Below are positions 10,795 through 22,165 of a DNA stretch of 64,000 nt, piece by piece. Every line of letters begins with the position of its first letter. Within the stretch, counting starts at the first letter, position 1. The stretch is from Limnomonas spitsbergensis. Taxonomy: Eukaryota; Chlorophyta; Chlorophyceae; Chlamydomonadales. The position numbers and the translations under genes were made by a program. Under the pieces are notes generated by a model that was given only the letters and a program-made list of their open reading frames with translations, was not told the DNA's origin and searched no databases. The stretch is from contig JAYJMM010000063.1 in the NCBI GenBank assembly GCA_037349105.1, forward strand, positions 868,001 to 932,000. Direction: 5' to 3'.

Positions 10795-12467
10795 ATGCAA
10801 ACAATGAAAGGAAGCACTGCAAGGCGTTCGTTTAGTGGAACAAGCAGCACAGTCGTTAGTGCAGCTAGCTCAAGAAGCCGGTTACTCACCGGTACAAACA
10901 AGGAGTCTCGTCGGACAGTGAATGTCCATACATTTGCTCAACGTCAGCCAAGTAGGTGATTACTCTACCTCCGAGGCCCGCACACGACAGCCGTGTGACT
11001 CGTGGAACATTCCGCAGGCGATCCCTCCGAGGCGTTATACTATGTTCGGGCGTTCGCCATCACGTTGGCCAAATACGTTGCGACAGACATCGCGGCGACC
11101 ATCGGTTTAGTCGCTCAACGAGTGGCGGAACGTGACGCTCGCACGACGGCCTTCCGGGTAGGTCCACGCCCCGCAGGCCAGCATGAGTTCAGGCCGCACA
11201 TGGGACCTCGGCTGACCACATGTCAATCGCCCGCATGGTTTGCAGGAAGAGGTGGCTGCCCTTGCAAATGAGGACATGTCTGCTCAGGGTATTCCAGCAG
11301 CTGGAGCCAAGGACAGAAGCGGCAGCAGCCCTGTCGAAGAAGCAAGAGACTTTGAGGCGAGTCACGAGCACACTGGTGTTCTGCTGTCTAGCCCAGCCTT
11401 GGCATGTGATGTGAATTAGTGGCATGCTGGTACTGGTATTCTGCTGTCTAGCCCAGCCTTGGCATGTGATGTGAATTAGTGGCATGCTGGTACTGGTATT
11501 CTGCTGTCTAGTACAGCGTGGGCACATGCCCTGGCCACAACAGGCTGTATGACTCGTTACTCGGTTGTGCGGCCTGCCAGAATGATTAGTGAAGTAAGAG
11601 TGACAGATGTGAATACTAAAGTAGATTTCAAAAAACAGCAGCCATTTCAATCTGAAGATGAAGAGGTCATTGATATAACACGTCTGGGCTATGATCAAAA
11701 GGCTCGGCCGCGTGGGCGCCGAGTTTCTGGTCGGGAGGAGAAGAAACTTCAGGCTAGATGAGAAAGGAAAAGACAAGATGTAGGATGCACGATGCAGCAG
11801 TTGGAGCAGAATAATGAGGTCAATTTGTTTTGTATTTTGTAGCCGCCACGCGGGATCTGCCACAGTTGTATAAGCTACGGTAATAGAACCGGGCGGGCTG
11901 GCGTTAAGGTCCAAGAGAAGGAGGTAGGGTCTAAGACAGGGGCCCGCATGTAGCGCGAGGGGCTCGTCTCCCGAAAGGGAGCCGGGCCCTGTTTGAGGTC
12001 CATCTGCCCATGCCTAACCCTGAGGGAATATGTCAAGAATGGTGCATACCCGCTGGGCCCTGCTAAACGCTCGGCCGCGTGGGGCTGGTGGGGGATGAGG
12101 GAGCACAATTCCAAGTACCAAACACAGCGAGGACCATGGTGCCGCAATATGTCACGTGGTACGAGATCATGTCCCATGGTGCTCATGATCCATGCCATGC
12201 TTACATACATGATCTTCAGTCGGGTGCCCATGCGGCTGAGCCTTTGCAGCATGGCCCAGAGGTGTTATGTCATTGACATGATCTTCAGACAATTCTGGAG
12301 CATCCCTGCTTGGTTAATGTCAGCACAGGTTGCTGTGGCTGCATACTGATAAGCCGCCTTTCACCATGCAGGCGGACGTTGACGAGCTGCGTGCATCGAT
12401 TGCGGAGTCTAGGGCAATTCTGCAGCAGCTGAAAAGTCAGCCTCCAACAGCTACCGTGTCTAGATAG
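10795..12467 (+). CDS. Small protein, probably plastid-targeted (tentative DUF6825-like), four exons
   Basis: Exons 10795-10951, 11018-11157, 11246-11356 and 12372-12467 join in phase to 168 codons (167 aa, stop TAG). The first ~50 residues are rich in Ser, Arg, Thr and Ala with almost no acidic residues (RRSFSGTSSTVVSAASSRSR), as expected of an organellar transit peptide. The mature part begins near DPSEALYYVRAFAITLAKYV, continues with IGLVAQRVAERDARTTAFREE, and ends in a likely coiled coil, DVDELRASIAESRAILQQLK. This order (short hydrophobic helix, AExDARxxxFREEV, C-terminal helix) reminds me of the small cyanobacterial/plastid inner-envelope DUF6825 family, but that comes from memory of the pattern. 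The third donor appears to be GC (GAG|GCGAGT). It lies about 530 bp downstream of MRS2 on the same strand. Function unknown. Confidence 0.6.
11385..11515 (+). repeat. Two and a half tandem 60-bp units in intron 3 of the small-protein gene
   Basis: CTGGTGTTCTGCTGTCTAGCC ... GTGAATTAGTGGCATG repeats almost perfectly with a 60-base period, starting about 30 bases after the inferred donor. The rest of the intron (11516-12371) carries a minus-strand SINE fragment but no recognisable exon. Confidence 0.8.
12040..12150 (-). mobile_element. Truncated copy of the tRNA-derived SINE family
   Basis: GGGCCCTGCTAAACGCTCGG ... GGGGCTGGTGGGGGAT ... ACCATGGTGC matches the body and 3' end of the fuller copy at 36540-36800. 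A further short piece lies at 12615-12665 in the opposite orientation. Confidence 0.6.
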
Positions 12468-12906
12468 CATCCGAGGCTCGATCTTCCAGTCCGTTTTTTA
12501 ATTTCGGATGCCACAGCTTTTGTGTGACGATTCATCAGTACCAGATCTGGCTGCATCATGTTCCAATACATCATGGAGGACCCCTGCATTTCATTGGCCT
12601 TAGTCATTCCCTTCAGGCCCCACACGGCTGAGCGTGCAGCAGGGGCCAGCGGGTATCTACTGTTCTAAACATTTCCACCCGACTTTTCGCCTTTTGTCTG
12701 AACCCGTATTGGGGGGGGTCCTCACATGCTTGCGGATTCTCCCTTGACTTTCCTAGCAGACTTTTTGTTTGCCGACGTGACCGTGCTTTATTGAAGCAGG
12801 GTCCAAAGGTGTAACGTCAGTAACATGCTCGCGGATGCATTTTTGCTAGACCAAGGTGTGTACCGCCATAAGCATATCACGGATGCATTTTTAGCAGGGT
12901 TCATAA

Positions 12907-13110
12907 GTCAATGACGTCACACCTCTGGGACCTGCTGAAAAAGGCTCGGCGGCGTGGGCGCCTATCGAAAGTGTTCATAAGTGTAACGTCATTGATATGC
13001 TTACAGATGCATTTTACATTTTTACCCCCTTGCCAACAGTTGGGCGCCCGTGCGACTAAGCCTTTTCGAGCAGGGCCCAGAGGTGTGACATCATTCACAT
13101 GCCCGCCTTT
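12907..13110. mobile_element. Foldback (MITE-like) element with ~52-bp terminal inverted arms
   Basis: The left arm (12909-12962: GACGTCACACCTCTGGGACC ... GCTCGGCGGCGTGGGCGCC) is the reverse complement of the right arm (13051-13104: GGGCGCCCGTGCGACTAAGC ... CAGGGCCCAGAGGTGTGACA). A roughly 90-bp loop separates them. Single arms or arm pairs recur at 10098-10140, 12785-12825, 20683-20715, 21240-21330, 22165-22215, 22783-22835, 33170-33215 and 37105-37157. No coding capacity. Confidence 0.75.
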
Positions 13111-13264
13111 AATTACAATTGTGAGCAATCTGGGGGGTCAGATTATGTTCGGGTTTGTAATTTTTCAAACGCCAGACCAATTTAATCAAATGCAGACACA
13201 TGTTCACAACCTGCTTCTCGTTCATACAAAAAACACCAAACAAAAAGTCCACCAGCCCCGGGCA

Positions 13265-16200
13265 CTACTTCTCATTCAGCATCCTTGTGGCATACGCACA
13301 TGCTCCGATTTGCCCAACCTTCCCATTCGTGATGATGTACAAGGGAGTCTTGACCAGGATCTCGTGGAACTTCTCCCGGCCGTCCTTCATCAAGAAGCCC
13401 TCTAGCAAGCTCCCGTGCGCAATGCGCTCCAGTAGCCGCGGGGCGATGCCCCCGGCAATGTACACACCGCCTGTACAAAACAAAAAGCCAGGCAGTGATT
13501 CAAATTTCAAAAAGCCAGGCAGTGATTCAAAAGTCAGGCAGTGATTCAAATAAACTGGCGTCAAGAGCATCAGTTAGGATTTATGCCTTAATCTCTTAGG
13601 ATGTGTGATCCAAACACGCTTCTTAACCTACGCGCTCATACAGAAGATGTAGACATTATCAAACACGCCATGCAGTCATTTGGCATCGCTGGTTAATGAA
13701 AAAATACCAACTAAAAGCCCACCAGATATTCCATAAACTGCAACAGCTAAATCGAGATTCCCTTGCTCAATAGGATATCAGCAGACCATTTATCGGTCGA
13801 AACAGCAAACAAATCGGTTTCACAAAAGACCATGCACTGATACACCGGGACACAAAATACATGACTCGTACCCTTGGCCAAGCTGCGCAGCGCCATTGCC
13901 CCAGCCTCGGCCCCAATGATGGCCAGGAACATGTCGACCGCCTCGATAGCCAGCGTGTCTTTCTTGTCCAGGGCCATGGTGGTGATCTCTGGAGCAGTCT
14001 GCAGCAAGACGTGATGGCCCGTTTTTCGTGTGGCCACCTTAATGACGCTACTGGACTCTAATTAGGCGACCGGTCCGTATCCAGCGGCCAGAGCATTCAT
14101 ATGCAATGGTAGTAGATTTTAGACCTAGAGAGCAGAACATTCAGATCTAGTGGTCACAGCTTTCATGCTCTAGCATTAAGATTAAGGGGCTAAAGCATTC
14201 ATATGTTTGTTTAGTGGCCAAACATTCAGATCCAGTGGCTAGAGCATTCAGATCCAATGGTAGAAGATTTCAGATCCAGTGGCCAAAGCATTCAGATCCA
14301 GTGGCCAAAGCATTCAGATCCAGTGACCAAAGCATTCAGATCCAGTGGCCAAAGCATTCAGATCCAGTGACCAAAGCATTCAGATCCAGTGGCCAAAGCA
14401 TTCAGATCCAGTGGCCAAAGCATTCAGATCCAGTGGCCAAAGCATTCAGATCCAGTGGCCAAAGCATTCAGATCCGGTGGCCAAAGCAATCAGATCCAAT
14501 GGCCAAAGCATTCAGATCCAGTGACCAAAGCATTCAGATCCAGTGGCCAAAGCATTCAGATCCAGTGGCCAAAGCGTTCAGATCCATTGGCCAAAGCATT
14601 CAGATCCATTGGCCAAAGCATTTAGATCCAGTGGCCAAAGCATTCAGATCCAGTGGCCAAAGCGTACAAAAAACAATGCTCAGAGCAGTTTGTAGCGAGA
14701 CGGCGGCAAGATATACTAGAGGCACAAGCATGGCAACGCATGCCATCAGAAGTTTCAATCAAGGTGAAGTATATGAAAATATCAGTCAAGCTACGGTGTG
14801 GATAAGAATACAGCACCTGCTGCATACCGTAGATCTCAATTGCCTTCCCTCAGGTATGAATTTTCGATTAGGGTATAGTAATGCTGCCCTCGGGACAAAA
14901 TCAGTTGTTTGATGCTCTGCCCCCAGGGTAGTTTTGTTTCACAATCCATTCCCTGGCATCGAAACTGGCTTTATTGGAGTACCACAAGCCGAGAACTGCA
15001 AGCCTAGTGTGGCCCACCCAGCTTCCAGTGCCGACACAACGTAAAAATATGAATGCAACGCTCAGGGACATATAGGCACGAGATCATATTATCCCCCAAA
15101 AGCATTTATCATTGATTAATGACTATCACATTAGGTAGCAAAAGATGCTCGGAAATATCCCCAAGAATACATCCATTGTTATTAACTCCACACATTATGC
15201 TGACACACACGAGTCTTCAGCGCTGCTCAAAATAAGGATAGCACCACGACATGCTACCCTCCACAAGCATTCATCCATTATCACCACGTCCGCAAATCAT
15301 CCCCGCGCATTCATCCATTGCCATGGTGACGCGAGTCTGAGGCACAAGTCCATGAAACCAAGCGAGGACCTGGTTTGGGGTTCAGGGTTTAGGGCAGCCA
15401 ATGAGCACTTGGTAGCGACCCACCTTGAGCGTGGCGTTTCGCAGCACGTCCGGACGGTTTGCACGTTCATCCGTGAGCAGGAACTCGTAAATTAGCTCCA
15501 GGCCAGCGCCACAGGCCACCTGCAAGCATCAGTCCAACAGCAGGGCCAGCATCACATTAAAGAAGGCGTCAAGCTGCTGCCGCAAGCACCCTATCAGCAG
15601 CAGAGGCAGTCAGGCAGCAGGGCCATCTTCACATCAAGGAGGGCACCAAGCTGCTGCACCAAGCTGCACCAAGCTGCAAGCACCCTATCAGCAGCAGAAG
15701 CAGAAGCAGAGCCAGCTTGACATCAATGAAGGCGCCAATACGCTACCAGCAGCAGTAAGATCAGCCACCTTCATTCCAGCGCAGCAGGACCGGTTTCATT
15801 CAAAGGCGGCTCCAAGCTGCTGACTCATTTTGGTGAAATGCATTTCTCCCACTACCAAGCGGGAGGCCTGCAACCCTGAGAAACCGGGCTCTCACGCACA
15901 AGAGCCCGCTGACCTGCTCAATTTCGCAGTGCCTGTACTTGGTGGTCGCGTACGCAGCCAGGGCAGCCTGCTTCCAGCCCCTGGGGGCGAAGTTCGCATG
16001 CGCGCCCTCCCCTGCAAGGATTAGGGTTAAGGGTTAAGGGTTTAGGGTTTAGGGTGGGGGCGAAATTCGCATGCGCGCCTTCCCATGCAGCACATCCAGC
16101 AGGCTCGTCAGCAGCAGCAGCAGCGACAGCATGTCCAACAACCTCAAATAATGAGCCTTTGGGTCCCTGTCCCTTCAGGTCTGCAACTAAACCAAACATG

Positions 16201-19200
16201 ACAGGAAATAGTATGTCCACCGTTCACACACTTTTGTTTCTGAACATGCAGCGACCTCGACAGGGTTTAGGGTTAAGGGATTTCTGAACATGCAGCGACC
16301 TCGACAGGGTTTAGGGTTTAGGGATTTCTGAACATGCAGCGACCTGTGAAGGGTTTAGGATGACGGTTTTTCTGAACATGTTTCCCTTCATACAGGGTTT
16401 AGGGTTTAAGGGTTCAGGGTTCAGGATTTAGGGTTTAGCGTTTAGGATTTAGGGTTGAGGATTTAGAGGCCTTCCTGAGCATGCAGCCCTCCGTGGAGAG
16501 TAACATGGGTGATAGGGGACATTCGCCACATCACAGGCTGGTCATCCTGTATGTTGCAGAAGCCTGTCCCAGCCTCCCTTCAGCGCCTGGATGGGTTATT
16601 TGGAGCCAATCATACACCGGTCACCGGAGTTCTGGTATCAATGTTGATATATATATATAATAGTGTTCGGAATTTTTGCATGTAAAATTGTGAACCATGC
16701 TCGCAATGAGCCCTTTGCACACCGACCCATTGTCACTAATTAAGTTTGAAGTTGGCACAGCATTGGATTCAATCAAGCTGGGCCAGGAATCATTCAATCT
16801 CGATCCACGTAGCCCTTCAAAACGACCGAGGGTAAAAAAGCTCGTTTCTGACAGGCTCGCGAGCCAATGATCCCCCCCCCCCCATCCCCCCCCCCCCCCC
16901 CCCGGCCTCATTATCATGCACCTTTAGCAAAAACAAGTACCGCGCAGCTACTTCGTGCAGAACATTAATTTCCCTCCAACATTTACACCCCCAAAACATT
17001 ATTTCAAAGCGGACCAGAATGCGTATTACGGCACCGCTACCCTATTATGATACTGCGTACCGGTATGCTCATGGTAGCTCACCTAGGGCTACGGCCAACC
17101 GGGTGGCTTCCTTAATCCACGCCTCAGGGCGTATCGTATTTATTTATTTATATACCGGTATGCAGGTACATAGATATCCATGCGCCGTCTATTTGAAATG
17201 CATTCCCGCAGGTATGAAATAAGCATTTCAAGAAATTCTCAAGGGCAGATTCAAGGGCAATCTCAGGGGCAATCTCAAGGGCAAATTCAAGAATTCAGAG
17301 GGGCAAAAATCTCTCGATTTTCCGACTTCCGGAAACGGCGTCGACAGTGAGGAATAGACACCAAAAGGGTGTGCATTCCTCATTCCCCTCCACAACAATG
17401 TCTCCACTCCATTCCCTCATGCCCCGCCTAAGCTAAGCTAACTATGAGGCAAGGCAACCGCCTACAGCGCCGGTATTCCAATGCCCCTTATGGTAACGGC
17501 GCGGACGCGGCCTAGGCCCATGCCGCGCTGTTTCCTCAGCCCTCTCGCCCCTGCGGAGCGCAGTTTTCTTTCATTCTCCAATGTCCCACTATGCTCAGCA
17601 GACCGCTGCCATGCCTCACCTGGGATCACGCGGTATGCATCCTGCTTGTCGTCCCACATCAGCTGCGCAGCTCCGAGGCCGGTTCCGGGGCCCATGACAG
17701 CCTTGGGGGCCTAGGTGGCAGAGGAAGGCACCAGCATGCATTCACACTGGTCACACAGACAATGACTTCGAAAAGCCACGCGGTCAATTAACGTCCATGC
17801 ATACAGCGCTGGCCATCCCTCGGTCGGATGCCAGCGCCGTGTCAAGGCCGCCATGGATGCAGTGTGCTGGAACTTGCGTTCGGTGATACAGCTCTTCAAC
17901 TTGCACAGTAGGCTTCATCTGCCACATACAGGATCCCACTGGAGTCCAAAATATTACGGCTGACCAAATTCGGATGGCAGATTGGCCTCGGCCAAGCATA
18001 ATTTGCAAGGTCCGTGACTGCCCTGCATTGGGCCCGAAATATAACATAATGCCAATCCGGGAATCAACGATATTTTAAATGCATATGCCCCCTCATGCCT
18101 AAAGGCTATGAATCGGCAAGATAATGGACCCATTGCGATGACAAAATCTTTATGGCACCTTTCTAATGGTTGTTTGGAATCCCAGCGTTACCCTGGCCTC
18201 AAATTATTTGGAATCCCAGCGTTACCTTGGCCTCTAATTGTCTGAAATCCCAGCCTTACCTTGGCCTCTAATTGTTTGGAATCCCAGCGTTACCTTGGCC
18301 TCTAATTGTAATTGTTTGGAATCCCAGCGTTACCTTGGCCTCTAATTGTAATTGTTTGGAATCCCAGCGTTACCTTGGCCTCTGGCAGGGCAAAGTTGAT
18401 CGGCACAATGTCTGATTCGGCCAAAGCAGGGATGCCGTATCCAACAGCTTCAAAATCGTTGAGGATCGCCACCCTAACAAGCAAGGATGGACAACCACGG
18501 GATTTTGTCACATGGTCAGGGTGTTCGAATGCAGGCAAGATGCGCTTGTCCAACGTAGGCAAACTTCAGGCTTGTCCAATGTAGGCAAACTTCAGGAGCA
18601 AAATTGCTGGAGATCAAACTTATATGCTCTCTCCCTGCCTTGTATTCAACTTATCATACACAGCGTTCTCTACTTTTTTTAAATGAATGTTTGAAAAATG
18701 TAAGGGGCTACATGTCAGTGTACCGGTATGCTCAAAACATCTTTCCTTACCCATACGGTTTTAACGGTTCGGTGACAATAATTTACGAAATGAAAGGAGA
18801 TTACCGGTATATAACGCTTTCCACCTCATCATTCATGGTGATGTCAAGCCTCAACAGCTACCCCTTCCAGGCAGCGAAAAACACCCGTCCATGCATATCA
18901 TGCAACACGTTGCATCCCATGCATCTCATGCATGTCATGCAACACGTGCATCTCCTGCATGTCATGCAGCATGTGCATCCCATGAATCCCATGCATCTCA
19001 TACAACACGTGCACCCCATGCATTCCCATGCATCTCATGCAACACGTGCATCCCATACATGCCCATGCATCTCATGCAACACGTGCATCCCATGCATCTT
19101 ATGCTTCCCATGCAACACGTGCATCCCATGCATGTCATGCTTCCCATGCAACCCAGCCATGCGGATCGGCACCTGAAGCCCAAGGTCTTCTGGAGGGACG

Positions 19201-20069
19201 GCCCGTCCACAATCCAGTTGATGTTAGTCATGGCGCAACGATTCCGGACCACCGCACCCGCCACCGCGAATGCTGCAGCCTGGGGCTTTAGTTCCGCCAT
19301 CTCGCTCTCCTTGAGGAAAGCGGTCACCACCTCATCAAAGGTGTCGTACTCTGTGGTCGGGAAGGTCTACGAGGCGGGGGCAGGGACAGGCGGAATCAAA
19401 ATCCTGATCTACAGGCTCGGTCCCATTGTGGGCGGAAATGCTCCCAGCTATCAAGGTTGGGGTTGGGGGGGGGGGGGGACTGTTTCCCAAGGACACAGAA
19501 TGCAGATTCTTGGGAGCTCAGAATGACGGAACCTCAATCACTTTCAGAGCCAGGTACCGATGGGGCGATGGGGGCCAGCCATGAATGCTTCTTTGCACTG
19601 AGCTCGCGCACATACTTCAAAACACGTGCAGGCCATTCCTAGAATGGAAAGGAGTGTTTATAGTGTGGGTGTGACTATGACACCGACGGGACCCAGCTAC
19701 CTAAGCAAAAGGGGTGAAAAGGTAAACCGGCAGACTGCCAGACTCCTAGTGGGAGCCACGGCTCAGCATGCTTGCATCACTGAACCCTGACCACTGTAGG
19801 GACCAGGCATTTGCCAATAATTAATAACGGGAGCTGTGCAATGAGTCCATGCACTTGCTTCAAAACAGTACAGGCGTTTTCTAGGACACAAAGGAGTGAT
19901 GTTGAGTGTGAACATCGACCATGGCACCGATTAGTGATGGACACCTGAGTCACCGGCCCTGACTTGCCTTGCTGTAGATTTCTTCAGTGGAAGATCCAGC
20001 CCTCCAGGCCGCAAGCCGTGCATTCGTCCCCCCAATGTCTCCCACGAGGACGACGGGTTGCTGAGAAAT
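13265..20069 (-). CDS. GLK: Bacterial-type glucokinase, nine exons (first coding exon uncertain)
   Basis: Exons in order of translation: 20069-19968, 19638-19599, 19350-19173, 18473-18374, 17710-17620, 16011-15914, 15519-15424, 13998-13872 and 13470-13265. All phases match, giving 345 residues to the stop at 13265-13267. Glucokinase landmarks follow in order: phosphate-1 loop VGDIGGTNARLA, MTNINWIVDG, the catalytic-Asp segment AILNDFEAVGYGIPAL, phosphate-2 loop MGPGTGLGAA, the sugar-binding GEGAHANFAP, CGAGLELIYEFL (the family usually has SGxGL), the helix AIEAVDMFLAIIGAEAG, the adenosine motif GGVYIAGGIAP and the C-terminal KVGQIGACAYATRML. It should phosphorylate glucose with ATP in cytosol or plastid. 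The first donor is a consensus GC site (AAG|GCAAGT). The start codon is probably in an upstream exon; 20398-20360 (MGFGFPAAAATAR) fits phase 0 but is a guess. Exon 2 is only 40 bp. Confidence 0.9.
13488..13560 (-). repeat. Three tandem copies next to the glucokinase exon 9 acceptor
   Basis: AAAGCCAGGCAGTGATTCAA recurs three times just upstream (in transcript sense) of the acceptor at 13471. It is intronic and lengthens the pre-acceptor region. Confidence 0.75.
14214..14668 (+). repeat. 22-bp minisatellite in glucokinase intron 7
   Basis: About 20 units of AGATCCAGTGGCCAAAGCATTC with a few point variants (GTGACC, ATTGGCC). It lies in the intron between the exons at 15424 and 13998. The 232-aa + strand frame crossing it is an artefact. 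Confidence 0.92.
15500..15745 (-). repeat. Imperfect repeats beside the glucokinase exon 7 acceptor
   Basis: Segments of the type GCAAGCACCCTATCAGCAGCAG and GGCCAGC(A/T)T(C/G)ACATCAA(G/T)GAAGG recur two to three times. They start at the exon 7 acceptor, where the intron-side copy begins CTGCAAGCATC. Confidence 0.6.
16018..16100 (-). repeat. Copy of the glucokinase exon 6 acceptor and exon start
   Basis: The true junction, read on + as GGCGAAGTTCGCATGCGCGC ... CCCTGCAAGG (15987-16019), is repeated at 16057-16092 with two or three changes and a good acceptor of its own (CATGCAG on -). Between them are degenerate CCCTAAACCCTTAACCC repeats. Confidence 0.8.
16255..16470 (+). repeat. Tandem repeat with telomere-like GGGTTTAGGG spacer
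   Basis: ATTTCTGAACATGCAGCGAC plus a TTAGGGTTTAGGG spacer recurs three to four times, grading into degenerate TTTAGGG units. It lies in glucokinase intron 5. Confidence 0.75.
18176..18392 (-). repeat. Six copies of the glucokinase exon 4 donor junction
   Basis: On the - strand the exon ends CCAGAGGCCAAG|GTAACGCTGG (donor at 18373). The sequence GAGGCCAAG|GTAACGCTGGG recurs downstream every 32-45 bases (copies near 18345, 18300, 18265, 18225 and 18190), each keeping a usable-looking donor; the copy near 18250 reads AAGGCTGGG. Confidence 0.88.
18880..19165 (-). repeat. CATGCATCTCATGCAACACGTG repeat after the glucokinase exon 3 donor
   Basis: Irregular units built from CCCATGCAT, CATGCAACA and CGTGCATC fill the first ~290 bases of intron 3, starting within 10 bases of the donor at 19172. 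Palindromic ATGCAT and CACGTG cores are frequent. Confidence 0.85.
19838..19897 (-). repeat. Degraded copy of glucokinase exon 2 and its acceptor
   Basis: On the - strand TTTTCTAG|AAAACGCCTGTACTGTTTTG ... mirrors the real acceptor plus exon (CCATTCTAG|GAATGGCCTGCACGTGTTTTG, 19638 downward). The flank CACTCCTTT is shared as well. The copy lies upstream of the real exon in transcript order and has lost the frame. Confidence 0.7.
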
Positions 20070-21239
20070 CTGCAGGAATCGGGGGGATGAGCATCACCAG
20101 GCGTACGATGTAGAGTCGATGAAGTTAAACCAGCGATGTAACTATCCGTCAATAATCTACATTGAGCACGCAGAATCTTCTTGTAACAGGGCGCCTGGAC
20201 GCCCTGGCCGGCCTGGCCGAACGGAGTTGCGCAAAATTTCTGTTTCCCAAACTTGATGCCATTTCTAACCAGGAAGTTTATTTGTTTCAACAAGAACGAA
20301 AGAAAGAATACGACGACAAGTAGATTGAGATCAACTGTATATCACGAGCGCGAGCGTACGCGTGCGGTGGCAGCAGCAGCAGGGAAGCCGAAGCCCATGG
20401 GCTAGCCCACCCCACTTTTCCACCCAAGTGTGACATAACTAACGCATAGCTAACCTACGGTTGTGTTTTTCTGGTCTACCTGAGCCCTTATCCTTCATTG
20501 ACAATCCCACATTGCATGCATGTGCTAGGCTGAGGGGTATGAACGCCCTGCTACGGATGGAGACAGCTTTCTATGCACGTTGCATGAGCTTTTTTGCCAA
20601 TCGAACAGTTGGACTGCGACACCGCCGAATCCAGGGGCCCAACCCTGGCCTAACCTCTGGGCCGAACCCTGGCTGAAACTTTGTGAGCAAGGCCCAAATG
20701 TGTAACGTCAATAATATGAGCTTTCACGGTGATGGCCTAATTCCATCCTCACTGCATGGATTGAAAGGGACACGGTACATCCTACGACCAGGCCATGCAT
20801 GACCAGGGCCTAAACAAATACGAAAATAAACTGTGGTACGGTAGGTTAATGACGTTACTCCTTTGGTCAGCAGCGTGATAGACGGTGCTGCCAGGGATGT
20901 TGGGTTAGGGGAGATGGCGGGCATGTGGAGGATGCGTTGCATGCATGCTTCCAATGCCCCAGCGTGCTGGATCAAGTTAGGGAGCGGGGATGGGAAGGTC
21001 CTCCGAACGGTGCTAGAGAGTAGAGACTTTTTGTACCGGGACAGGCTTGGGTGGGATGCCTTAGCTTTTGTGGAAGACGTGGTAGATATCGTTGAGGCGT
21101 AAACGTTTTGAAGAGGCTGGAACTTCCTTTGTCTTTCATTTCCAGCCTTTTGTCTGTCCCTTCACTTTATTTCCCACTTTTCCTAATTTCCCCCCTGAAC
21201 CCTGGTGTTTGTTTCGTTCATTCCTCTTAACCCTTTAGT

Positions 21240-21330
21240 TAGGCGCCCACGCGGCCGAGCCTTTTTGAGCAGGGCCCAGAGGTGTAACGTCATTGACCTC
21301 TGGGCCCTGCTTAAATAAAGCTCAGCCGCG
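21240..21330. repeat. Back-to-back foldback arms
   Basis: GGCGCCCACGCGGCCGAGCC ... GGGCCCAGAGGTGTAACGTC is followed directly by GACCTCTGGGCCCTGCTTAA ... GCTCAGCCGCG in inverse orientation. The arrangement is a near-contiguous hairpin, with arm order reversed relative to 12907-13110. Confidence 0.75.
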
Positions 21331-21949
21331 TCAGCAATGAAGAGGTCAACTAGGAAAGTGTTTAAGGTAGTGACCACCGTGGCTCCTAGCAGATCTTTAT
21401 CTTTCTGCATGGCTCAAACGTTTCGGATAAGGTGCCTGGTGCCGGCCCTCCTGTCTGGCCACTGTCTGGCCTGCCCCTTGGCTGGATGCCTGGACACAAA
21501 GGGGACCTGTCAGATGGACACAATTCTGCGGCCACCTACCGAGCCTGGTTTCAGCATCCCCTTCTGGTCCCCTGGAGCAAGGGGCTCCGGCGAGTCAAAC
21601 GCACGGTGCAGTCATACGCCTAACAGCAGGTCGTACAGCCGCACGCCAGGAGCGGCACCAGCACGAAGGCGTGTGCTCGCCTATGCACATATACTTATAT
21701 GATCAGAGACTGCAACTGGTCAGCATGGCCAACACTAGAGGACGGTGCAGCGGTCAGCACAGCTGACACTAGAAGATGGCACAGCGGTCAGCAGCGTGAG
21801 ACATGCTGCCGCCAACAACGTTGCACGTAGAAGGGGCCTCGACCAGCATGTGGAGGACGTGCTACATGCTTGCTTCTGATGCCCTACCATCAAGGAGCTA
21901 AGGGAGCGGGACTGGGTAGGCTCTCCGGGCGGCGCGACTGCCTTCCACC

Positions 21950-22165
21950 TGTTGCACCGATCCTCTCTCTCTCCCTGTCTAGATCTTTGGGCTCCATGTT
22001 CCTGCCCCTTCGCATAGGAGGGTGCCGTGGGTGCACCGATGCACCATGGTCCTGGCTGTGTATGGACGCTGCAGTTGAGCTTGCTCATCCCCTACCAGCC
22101 CCACGCGGCCGAGCGTTCAGCAGAGCCCAGCGGGTTCACACCATCCTGAAGTGTGAGGCTACTAA
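21950..22165 (+). mobile_element. SINE copy lacking its tRNA-like head
   Basis: GCTCCATGTTCCTGCCCCTT ... ATAGGAGGGTG ... CACCATGGTC ... CCCCTACCAGCCCCACGCGG ... CAGCAGAGCCCAGCGGGT aligns with the minus strand of the fuller copy at 36540-36800. The tRNA-related 5' part is missing, as is usual for 5'-truncated SINEs. Confidence 0.6.

Noticed and set aside
14214..14912. 232-codon plus-strand frame of SIQIQWPKHSDPVAKAFRS repeats
   Set aside because: Antisense to glucokinase intron 7 and produced by the 22-bp minisatellite.
18176..18392. CRISPR-like regularly spaced repeats
   Set aside because: The repeats are copies of a splice donor in a eukaryotic intron; spacers are not unique, and no cas genes occur.
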